Shown here piece by piece: positions 15,137 through 20,153 of a stretch of DNA of 20,153 bases; the stretch's first letter is position 1; each line of letters starts with the position of its first letter. This DNA is from JBOHER01 sp050701115. Its GTDB lineage: Bacteria; Actinomycetota; Actinomycetes; Mycobacteriales; Pseudonocardiaceae. The stretch is from NCBI GenBank assembly GCA_050701115.1, contig JBOHER010000008.1:1-20153 (forward strand), given 5' to 3'. The notes under the pieces were generated by a model. That model did not search any database. It was not told the DNA's origin and was given only the letters and a program-made list of their open reading frames with translations. The position numbers and the translations under genes are program-made.

Positions 15137-15160
15137 AACGTTACCGTGGAGCCACGTTCA
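15137..15160 (-). promoter_or_regulatory. Candidate ECF-type promoter upstream of the small membrane protein
   Basis: On the minus strand TGAAC (15160-15156) is followed after 15 bp by CGTT (15140-15137), the general shape of a stress-type ECF promoter (GGAAC, spacer, CGTT). The spacer contains the palindrome CGTGG-AG-CCACG (15145-15156). It lies 45-68 bp before the ATG of the membrane protein and just after the ECF sigma gene, so control by that sigma factor is an attractive but untested idea. Such short motifs occur by chance. Confidence 0.25.
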
Positions 15161-15204
15161 GGCGCGATCCCCCAGTTGCGGTCAGGGGCGGGAGGGCAGG
15201 CGGT

Positions 15205-16761
15205 TCACGCACCACTGCCGCAGTTGGTTTCGCTGGTGTACTCCCAGACCTCGACGAAGTAAACCGTGCCGCTTGGCGAGACGTACTCGTACGAGGAATA
15301 GTCGCTCGATTCGCTCGTCGAGCACTCGGACTCGGCTGGTGCGGATTCGGGCTCCATTGATTCGGGCTGGGCGGGCTCGGTCGAGGCCCCGGTGAACTCG
15401 GCGGGCTCGGGTGCGGATTCGGCAGGTTCCGCTGGTTCGCCTTGGCCATCCGCCGTGGGCGAGTCCGCTGCCGGACCCGCTGCTCGCGCACCCGACCGGG
15501 ACAGCCCCTCGTCGTCGGCCGGCGCTTCGTCATTGCCCGCGGCCGAGATCTCGTCCTCGGCCGCATCCACGACGGCGACCTGATCGGCCACCGTCTCGTT
15601 CTCGTCGATGGCGTGGATCGGCTCGTCCCGTTGCGCGAGCTCGGCGACGGGCTCGGGCCGCGCGGCATCCGGGCCGTCATCGACCACCCTGGGTTCGGCG
15701 GGCGGGCCTACGGTGGACCGTTCGGCCGTCAGCGGCGGAGCGCCCTGCTGACCGCTCAGGCCAAGGTTGTCCACATCGGTGAACACCGGCCCAGCGGTCA
15801 ATCCGAAGACGCCGACCGCCGCTGTCGAGGCAACCGCAGCCGCGACCTTGACCTTGGCTGTGCCGAGGGCACTTTTCCAGGTCCCGAGGAGTCCTCCGCT
15901 CGCGCCCGCACTCGCCGCGCCCGCCACGGCGGCCGCGGGCACCAGGACTTCCAGCCCGGCCGCGTGCGCACGCAGCGAGAAACACACATCGCGCAACTCG
16001 TCATGGTTGGACCGGCAGCCCGCACAGCTGCCCAGGTGCGCGCTGATCCGGCGCGCCTCGGCTCCGCTCACACCGCCCGCCGTGTAGCTACCCAGCTTGC
16101 CGAGCACCGACCGGCAGTCGCGCTCGACCGCGGTACCGGCTAGATGCGCCTGCAGGTAAGCGGCGCGCAGCCCCTGCCGCGCACGGCGAGCCAGTGCCGA
16201 CGCCGCATTCGGGCTGAGGCCGAAGTGCGGCGCGACCACAGCAGGCTGCTCACCCTCCACCTCGGTCTGCCACAACACCGAACGCCACCGCTCGGGCAAG
16301 CTGGAGAAGGCCCGGGTGATCAAGCTGTACTCGGCGGTGCGCGCCGCGTTGTGCTCGGAACACCCGGCTCGGGTGGTCAGTTCGTCGTCGGTGACCGGAA
16401 CGTCGCGTTCGGCGCCCTTCCACTCCCAGGCCACCCGCCGCGCCACGGTGAGCAGATAGGCGCGCACACTGTCCTTCGGCCCATTGCCGCGCTTGAGCGC
16501 CTGCAGCACCCGGAAGAACGTCTCCGCGGTGATGTCTTCTGCTTGGCTGGCATCGGAAGCCAGCCCGTGCGCGAATCTGCGCACCGCGGGGGCGTGCGCT
16601 TCGAACAACTCGGCGAACGCCGCATCGGTGCCCGCGCGCAACCGAGCGACAAGGTCGTCGTCGGACGCCGCGGCCGAGGGCACGGCGGAACACTCAGCCG
16701 AGTCTTCACTTTCTGTCACACCGCAGGCATGCGTCACCCGAACATGCGGATCTGAAGTCAT
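15205..16761 (-). CDS. ECF sigma factor fused to zinc-finger anti-sigma, membrane helix and extracellular tail
   Basis: The protein has 518 residues from the ATG at 16761; an in-frame GTG at 16773 overlaps its own ribosome site. Positions here count from that GTG. Sigma-70 region 2 spans about 46-118 (FAELFEAHAPAVRRFAHG, then DITAETFFRVLQ) and region 4 about 150-205 (FSSLPERWRSVLW, then LSPNAASALARRARQGLR). A zinc-binding anti-sigma motif H246-x3-C250-x2-C253 follows, then hydrophobic stretches at about 274-296 and 309-331. The rest is an acidic, Ala/Pro/Glu/Ser-rich tail of about 190 residues. It ends in a tyrosine-rich block of about 40 residues with two cysteines. Such one-protein sigma/anti-sigma/receptor fusions are known in Actinobacteria (ECF52/ECF53-like groups). 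The tail should lie outside the cell and act as the sensor. Confidence 0.92.
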   Translation of the reverse strand: MTSDPHVRVTHACGVTESEDSAECSAVPSAAASDDDLVARLRAGTDAAFAELFEAHAPAVRRFAHGLASDASQAEDITAETFFRVLQALKRGNGPKDSVRAYLLTVARRVAWEWKGAERDVPVTDDELTTRAGCSEHNAARTAEYSLITRAFSSLPERWRSVLWQTEVEGEQPAVVAPHFGLSPNAASALARRARQGLRAAYLQAHLAGTAVERDCRSVLGKLGSYTAGGVSGAEARRISAHLGSCAGCRSNHDELRDVCFSLRAHAAGLEVLVPAAAVAGAASAGASGGLLGTWKSALGTAKVKVAAAVASTAAVGVFGLTAGPVFTDVDNLGLSGQQGAPPLTAERSTVGPPAEPRVVDDGPDAARPEPVAELAQRDEPIHAIDENETVADQVAVVDAAEDEISAAGNDEAPADDEGLSRSGARAAGPAADSPTADGQGEPAEPAESAPEPAEFTGASTEPAQPESMEPESAPAESECSTSESSDYSSYEYVSPSGTVYFVEVWEYTSETNCGSGA

Positions 16762-16812
16762 CCGGTCAGGCACCTCCCTGCCGACTTGTGATCGGCCTCG
16801 GCTGACTGCAAC

Positions 16813-16841
16813 ACACTACGGAGTGAACGACGTGCAGTCAT
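16813..16841 (-). promoter_or_regulatory. Candidate housekeeping promoter of the ECF fusion gene
   Basis: On the minus strand ATGACT (16841-16836) and TAGTGT (16818-16813) are separated by 17 bp. They match the actinobacterial sigma-A pattern TTGACW-N17-TANNNT in most positions. The predicted start of transcription would lie about 45 bp before the ATG at 16761. No convincing ECF-type promoter is seen here, which would argue against simple autoregulation. Confidence 0.4.
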
Positions 16842-16949
16842 CACCCTGCTGCGAACTTCCGTGCACCGGTGTGCCCTGAACCGATTCGCCAGCCCGCACC
16901 CGGCGGCACCCGGCTGTGTATAGACTGGTTCGCACGCCATGTGGCGAAT

Positions 16950-17022
16950 GCGGACGTAGCGCAGCTGGTAGCGCATCACCTTGCCAAGGTGAGGGTCGCG
17001 GGTTCGAATCCCGTCGTCCGCT
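16950..17022 (+). tRNA. tRNA-Gly (anticodon GCC)
   Basis: A complete cloverleaf of 73 nt can be folded by eye. The acceptor stem GCGGACG (16950-16956) pairs with CGTCCGC (17015-17021), with discriminator T at 17022. The D arm is GCGC/GCGC; the anticodon stem TCACC/GGTGA encloses loop TTGCCAA with anticodon GCC at 16983-16985. The T arm is GCGGG/CCCGT with loop TTCGAAT. CCA is not encoded. A -10-like TAGACT lies at 16921-16926. A toxin-antitoxin pair follows downstream; I see no repeated tRNA 3' end that would mark an integrated element. Confidence 0.97.
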
Positions 17023-17114
17023 CAACTGGTGTCTTGCCGGCTCGGCCTCAATCCATCGTTGTGCCGCGCTGCCGGCTGCCACGTCCCGGCGGACCCGGGT
17101 GGACCGCAGGTCGC

Positions 17115-17129
17115 TATAGTGAACTCACT
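17115..17129 (+). promoter_or_regulatory. Candidate promoter -10 and overlapping operator of the toxin-antitoxin module
   Basis: TATAGT (17115-17120) is a good -10 hexamer about 44 bp before the antitoxin ATG, though no clear -35 precedes it. It overlaps the dyad AGTGA-AC-TCACT (17118-17129), well placed for autorepression by the antitoxin, as is usual in such modules. The stretch 17130-17160 between it and the gene is unusually AT-rich. Confidence 0.35.
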
Positions 17130-17163
17130 CCCTTGATATTGACTTGATTTGTAACCTAGTGAC

Positions 17164-17472
17164 ATGACGGAAAACACTGTCACAGTGTCGGACCTGATCC
17201 ACCGGTCGACGCAGGTGTTCGACCGGCTGCAGCACGAGCGGCGGTTGGTCGTCACCCGTGGTGGCCAGGTGGTCGGGACGCTGCACGCGCCGGACCCGGA
17301 TGAAGTGCAGCTCGATCAGTGGGTCGCTGACCGCGAAGCGCCGGAGGACTGGCGCGAGCGCCAGAAGGGCCTGCGCGAGTGGCTGCGCAAGGCCCCGGTA
17401 CGCAGCGCGGCGGCGGGCGAGCCGATTGGGTCGGCGGCAATCCGCGCCGATCGAGATGAGACCGACCGATGA
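17164..17472 (+). CDS. Antitoxin of a VapBC-like module (Phd/YefM-type N-terminus)
   Basis: This 102-residue protein opens VTVSDLIHRSTQVFDRLQHERRLVVTRGGQVVGTL. This is the pattern of Phd/YefM-type antitoxins, in which a short strand-helix-strand fold binds the operator as a dimer. The C-terminal half (about 45-102) is charged and probably disordered, the usual toxin-wrapping part, with a tryptophan-rich stretch (DQWVADREAPEDWRERQKGLREWLRK) and a basic end. The toxin gene follows directly. The ATG at 17164 has no strong ribosome site. A perfect 7-1-7 palindrome lies just inside the gene (17174-17188). Assignment as antitoxin rests on the fold pattern plus the adjacent PIN toxin. Confidence 0.85.
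   Translation: MTENTVTVSDLIHRSTQVFDRLQHERRLVVTRGGQVVGTLHAPDPDEVQLDQWVADREAPEDWRERQKGLREWLRKAPVRSAAAGEPIGSAAIRADRDETDR
17174..17188. repeat. Perfect intragenic palindrome at the start of the antitoxin gene
   Basis: ACACTGT-C-ACAGTGT is a perfect 15-bp dyad lying at codons 4-9 of the antitoxin gene, about 60 bp after the candidate -10. It could be an operator bound by the antitoxin/toxin complex, or a hairpin near the start codon that limits translation. The heptamer ACAGTGT recurs at 17905-17911, at the end of the module. Confidence 0.5.
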
Positions 17473-17512
17473 TCTCCGGCGTCTCATTCAAAGCGCGGGC
17501 GGAGTCGCGCGC

Positions 17513-17905
17513 GTGATCTATCTCGACTCCTGCGCGGCAATCAAGCTCGTGTTGCCCGAACCTGAATCCGCAGCGCTCGTCGACTGGTTGGAACAGACGG
17601 GCGAGCCGATCATGTCCTCTGGGCTGCTTCGGGTCGAGCTGCACCGTGCCCTGACCAGGGTGTCAGCTGGGCCGGAGGCGCGGGAGCAGGCGAACGCCCT
17701 GCTCAACGGGGTGCATCTGCGACCGGTCGACGCCATACTCGAACGCGCTGCCGCGCTCGACGGTATGCACCTGCGCAGCCTCGACGCCATCCACCTGGCC
17801 ACAGCGCTTTCTCCCGGCACTCGGCCGACGTTGGTCACCTATGACCAACGCCTCGCCTCGCATGCCACCGAGGCCGGGCTGACCATCGCCGCGCCGACCG
17901 GGTAA
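17513..17905 (+). CDS. vapC: PIN-domain ribonuclease toxin (VapC family)
   Basis: The protein has 130 residues from the GTG at 17513, chosen because GGAG (17501-17504) lies 8 nt upstream and the protein then begins VIYLDSCA, the canonical VapC opening. An in-frame ATG at 17456 would add 19 residues and overlap the antitoxin gene by 17 bp. The four acidic residues that bind the catalytic metal in PIN nucleases are present: D5 (LDSCA), E42 (LRVELHRA), D91 (SLDAIHLATAL) and D111 (TYDQRL). VapC toxins cleave specific tRNA or rRNA sites; the target here is unknown. The antitoxin gene ends 40 bp upstream. Confidence 0.92.
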   Translation: MIYLDSCAAIKLVLPEPESAALVDWLEQTGEPIMSSGLLRVELHRALTRVSAGPEAREQANALLNGVHLRPVDAILERAAALDGMHLRSLDAIHLATALSPGTRPTLVTYDQRLASHATEAGLTIAAPTG

Positions 17906-17938
17906 CAGTGTGGGCTTCACCGTGTCGCCCGCCACTGT
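17905..17938 (+). terminator. Hairpin directly after the toxin gene
   Basis: Starting within the toxin stop codon, ACAGTG (17905-17910) pairs with CACTGT (17933-17938), and inside it GGGC (17912-17915) pairs with GCCC (17927-17930). No T-run follows, so it would be an actinobacterial-type terminator at best. The arms are built from the same heptamer as the palindrome at the beginning of the module. Confidence 0.4.
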
Positions 17939-18032
17939 GGATGCGCAGGGGAAACACCCGCACCGTCCCCGCCGTTAGCACCTTGGGCGGCACCCGCGGC
18001 CCGACCAGTGCGACGATGAAGGAGTCAGGAAG

Positions 18033-18416
18033 GTGGTGGCGGAGTTGGACATCATCGGCTACTTCGTACTCGTGCTCGGCCTGGTGACCGTGGTTCTGGC
18101 GACCCTGCAGATCCGCAAGTTGCGCACCATGCTGGACGAACTCGCCCTGGCCGCGGATGACGTCGCGGAACACATGCGCGCGCTGCCGCCGGACCTGGTG
18201 TCCTTCCTCGGTGAAGGAGACCGGCTGATCCTGACCGCCGAACTGCTCAACCCGGTCGAACTCGCCGCGGAAAAGACCTGGATCGCCCGGCCGCTGACCG
18301 CGGTCAACCCCAACCTGCTGCGGGAGATCGTCTACAAGTCGGCGGCCAGCCAGGTGCGCAAGCAACTGGCCGTGCTGAACATCGAGGCAGACGTGCAGGT
18401 GCACCGTGCCAGGTAG
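18033..18416 (+). CDS. Membrane-anchored protein of unknown function, first of a pair
   Basis: This 127-residue protein has one N-terminal membrane helix (about 8-26, IIGYFVLVLGLVTVVLATLQI), then a helical, largely charged cytoplasmic part (RKLRTMLDELALAADDVAEHMRAL). The globular-looking end contains LLNPVELAAEKTW and NPNLLREIVYKSAASQVRKQL. The family is not recognised. AAGGAG (18019-18024) 8 nt upstream supports the GTG at 18033; a second GTG follows immediately. The next gene overlaps its end by 11 bp, so the two proteins are translationally coupled and probably act together. Confidence 0.82.
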   Translation: MVAELDIIGYFVLVLGLVTVVLATLQIRKLRTMLDELALAADDVAEHMRALPPDLVSFLGEGDRLILTAELLNPVELAAEKTWIARPLTAVNPNLLREIVYKSAASQVRKQLAVLNIEADVQVHRAR

Positions 18417-18846
18417 CGTCGCCCTGATCGCCGGGTTGGTGCTGATCGCCGCGGCCGTCGTGCTTGGCAGGGAATGGCTGCGGCTGCGGCGGCAGATCGC
18501 GGCGACCTCGCGTGCGATGCATCGGTCGCAGGCGGCGATCGGGGAGACCGAACGGGTCCAGCGCGCGCGGTCGGAAGTCATCGGGTCGGCGGACGAGAAC
18601 GTCATCCGGCGCTCCTACGACGTGATCGCCGGGGTGCCGTTCGCGCTGATCGAGGCCAGCCCGATGCCCAAGGAGACCGTCCGGGTGTTGCGCGACGCGC
18701 ACGACGCGGCGGTCAACGGTGTGTACAGCACCCTCTGGGGCATCGACCGCACCGTCGGCCTTGGCATTCTCAACCGGCTCACCGGCAGCCCCGGCAAGGA
18801 TGACATTCAGGGCACCCGGGCACCGGGTGACCAAACACCCACCTGA
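18406..18846 (+). CDS. Membrane-anchored protein of unknown function, second of a pair
   Basis: This protein has 146 residues, starting at the GTG at 18406 inside the end of the previous gene. A short membrane helix (about 4-20, SVALIAGLVLIAAAVVLG) is followed by a basic helix (REWLRLRRQIAATSRAMHRS), a body with SYDVIAGVPFALIEASPMPKETVRVLRDAHD, and a disordered tail (GKDDIQGTRAPGDQTPT). It has the same layout as its partner: one helix near the N-terminus, then a cytoplasmic helical part. I do not recognise the family. The downstream gene has its own leader and promoter-like element. Confidence 0.82.
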   Translation: MPGSVALIAGLVLIAAAVVLGREWLRLRRQIAATSRAMHRSQAAIGETERVQRARSEVIGSADENVIRRSYDVIAGVPFALIEASPMPKETVRVLRDAHDAAVNGVYSTLWGIDRTVGLGILNRLTGSPGKDDIQGTRAPGDQTPT

Positions 18847-18847
18847 C

Positions 18848-18939
18848 TAAGATGAGCGCACGCTGGGGATGGGCGAGTCACCTACGCCCACCTCATCGTG
18901 CGGGCGGGTCGTCGTGGTCTGTTCGAGCGGAAGGATACG
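18848..18939 (+). promoter_or_regulatory. Structured 5' leader with -10-like element before the polytopic membrane gene
   Basis: TAAGAT (18848-18853) resembles a -10 box; a GTGACC at 18827-18832 is a poor -35 at 15 bp. Downstream, nested arms are visible: GATGAG (18851-18856) with CTCATC (18892-18897), and TGGGCG (18870-18875) with CGCCCA (18885-18890) around a 9-nt loop. The leader RNA could therefore fold ahead of the leader ORF. The promoter call is weak; the inverted repeats are plain. Confidence 0.3.
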
Positions 18940-18990
18940 GTGGCGGCGGACACGCCGTCCCCGCCAGACGGACTGCAAGGGATCCCGTGA
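18940..18990 (+). CDS. Possible 16-codon leader ORF overlapping the next start
   Basis: A GTG at 18940 preceded by GGAAGGA (18929-18935) opens a 16-codon frame, ADTPSPPDGLQGIP after two residues. It stops at TGA 18988-18990, which overlaps the GTG start (18987) of the membrane protein as GTGA. It could serve translational coupling or leader-peptide control. The peptide is proline-rich with no run of one regulatory amino acid, so classical attenuation is not evident. Confidence 0.4.
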   Translation: MAADTPSPPDGLQGIP

Positions 18991-20153
18991 GCAGGACCAG
19001 GTCGATGAAGGGCTCGCAACCAGAACGAGTGGCAGGCGCCCAGGGTCACGGACCTGCCTCGAGCACACGCCGGACGTCCGGGTGGACCCAGCGGTTGGCC
19101 ACCGAGCCCGCGGTCGCTCGACTGATCGAGATCGCCGCGGTGCTCCCGTTGATCACGACGCTGGTCGAGGTCGCCCGGTCGCCCCGGCTGCAGTTCCTCG
19201 ACTACTGGTGGGTGCTGCTGCGGATCACCCACCTTGACGGTTCGCTCTACGTGCCTGGCCTGCGATTCCTGCAGAACGAGCACCCGCTGGTGCTGCCCTC
19301 GCTGCTGTATTGGGCCGACGCTCGGCTGTTCGAGGGTGACAACCGCGCGCTGGGCTACCTGGTCGTGCTCATCGGCGGGGCTACCGTGCTGGTGCTGCGG
19401 GCGGCCCTGCCCAAGAGCCTGCCGCCGGTGCTGCGGGCGAGCATCGTGCTGGCCGGCTCGTTCCTGGTGTTCAGCCTGCACGGGTTGCACAACTTCACCC
19501 GCTCCATGAGCGGCATCGCCTGGCTGGGCGCGAACCTGCTGGTGATCGCCGCCCTGCTGCTCGCGGTCCGGGGGCGGTGGGCGCCCGCCTGGGGGCTTGG
19601 CCTGCTCGCCTGTGTCACCTACGGCACGGCGTTTCCGGTGTGGCCCGCGCTGGCGCTGGTCGCGACCATGAACGGCGAGCCCCGCTGGCGGCGCATCGCT
19701 CCGCTGGGCATCGGGGCCGGGGTGGTGCTGACCTGGCTGAGCCTCAACGAGCAGGGTCTCGCACCCGGTCACGAGCCCGCCAACGATTTCGGCACCCTGC
19801 TCTTCCGCTTCCTCACCGTGATCGGACACCTGTGGACCGCGGAGAGTGTGGCGCTCGCGGCCATCGCGGCTGTCGCGCTGCTCGCGGTGTACGCGGTGCT
19901 GCTCACCAACCGGGTCGCGCGCGGCCCGCAGTTGCGGTTCTGGTGGGCGCTGGCCGCCCACGCGCTGATGGCCTGCGGGATGATCGCCATGGCCCGCATC
20001 GACTACGGCGCCGAGGCCGGTCTGTTCAGCCGCTACACCTCGGTGTCGGTGCTCGCGGCGCTGCCCGCCCTTGTGCTGCTGACCGTCGTGCTGCACCGGC
20101 GGTTCCATCGGCACGCGCACAAGCTGGCGATCGCCATGGTCGCGGCCGGCCTG
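18987..20153 (+). CDS. Polytopic membrane protein, 3' end outside the window
   Basis: An open frame of 389 codons runs off the right edge. The GTG at 18987 has AAGGG 5 nt upstream. After a polar N-terminus of about 45 residues come roughly nine hydrophobic segments. The first external loop reads YWWVLLRITHLDGSLYVPGL, then RFLQNEHPLVLPSLLYW. This resembles, only in general layout, GT-C-type membrane glycosyltransferases or polysaccharide membrane proteins, where acidic and aromatic residues after the first helix form the active site. A firm family cannot be given without the missing C-terminus. The large Gln/His-rich frame on the opposite strand is a shadow of this gene. Confidence 0.8.
   Translation, partial: MSRTRSMKGSQPERVAGAQGHGPASSTRRTSGWTQRLATEPAVARLIEIAAVLPLITTLVEVARSPRLQFLDYWWVLLRITHLDGSLYVPGLRFLQNEHPLVLPSLLYWADARLFEGDNRALGYLVVLIGGATVLVLRAALPKSLPPVLRASIVLAGSFLVFSLHGLHNFTRSMSGIAWLGANLLVIAALLLAVRGRWAPAWGLGLLACVTYGTAFPVWPALALVATMNGEPRWRRIAPLGIGAGVVLTWLSLNEQGLAPGHEPANDFGTLLFRFLTVIGHLWTAESVALAAIAAVALLAVYAVLLTNRVARGPQLRFWWALAAHALMACGMIAMARIDYGAEAGLFSRYTSVSVLAALPALVLLTVVLHRRFHRHAHKLAIAMVAAGL

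Noticed and set aside
15141..15680. A 179-codon minus-strand frame under the ECF tail
   Set aside because: It is a repetitive Ser/Pro/Arg product created by frame-shifting the low-complexity stalk of the sigma fusion.
16950..17164. Attachment site of an integrated element at the tRNA 3' end
   Set aside because: No second copy of the tRNA 3' segment and no integrase gene are seen in the window.
18882..20120. A 412-codon minus-strand frame opposite the last gene
   Set aside because: The product is Gln/His/Gly/Arg-rich noise, while the plus-strand frame encodes regular hydrophobic helices with normal codon bias.
1..20153. CRISPR array, insertion sequence, prophage or biosynthetic cluster
   Set aside because: No regularly spaced repeats, transposase, phage structural genes or assembly-line enzymes are visible on either strand.

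Overview
The window is a high-GC, tightly packed actinobacterial chromosome segment. GTG starts are common, codon third positions are strongly G/C, and the gene set (DUF4328, DUF5926, DUF2470, an ECF sigma factor fused to its own anti-sigma and membrane part, an IdeR/DtxR iron box) is typical of Actinobacteria. The flavour suggests Pseudonocardiaceae (Amycolatopsis/Saccharomonospora-like), but this is an impression, not a demonstrated assignment. I see no rRNA, insertion sequence, prophage or CRISPR array.

Left part, plus strand (1-5733): a small two-helix membrane protein; a DUF2470 heme/iron-related protein behind a near-consensus IdeR/DtxR box; a pair of 44-nt palindromic repeat units that also supplies the stop codon of the DUF2470 gene; a CPBP/CAAX-type membrane protease homologue; a secreted CocE/PepX-type alpha/beta hydrolase; and a solitary arginine deiminase (arcA) behind an AT-rich promoter region. 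A third, truncated copy of the repeat sits at the very left edge.

Central part, minus strand (16761 down to 5727): all genes point left. In transcription order they are an ECF sigma factor with fused zinc-finger anti-sigma domain, membrane helix and acidic extracellular tail; a small membrane protein; an Fpg/Nei-family DNA glycosylase; a LytS-like histidine kinase; an S49 (SppA-like) peptidase; a LytTR response regulator; a DUF485-like small membrane protein; a sodium/solute (acetate/pyruvate-type) symporter; a single-domain rhodanese; a DUF4328 membrane protein; a DUF5926 protein; and a possible 34-codon ORF coupled to its stop. The kinase, regulator, DUF485-like protein and symporter look like a carboxylate-sensing and uptake unit, with the S49 peptidase lodged between kinase and regulator.

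Right part, plus strand (16950-20153): tRNA-Gly(GCC), then a VapBC-like toxin-antitoxin pair carrying palindromes at both ends, a two-gene operon of small membrane-anchored proteins of unknown function, and the first 389 codons of a polytopic membrane protein that runs off the window. That last gene is preceded by a 16-codon leader ORF whose stop overlaps its start.

The least explained items are the 44-nt palindromic repeat family, the IdeR-controlled DUF2470 gene, the one-protein ECF sigma/anti-sigma/receptor, the palindromes of the toxin-antitoxin module, and the two very short coupled ORFs (5727-5831 and 18940-18990).
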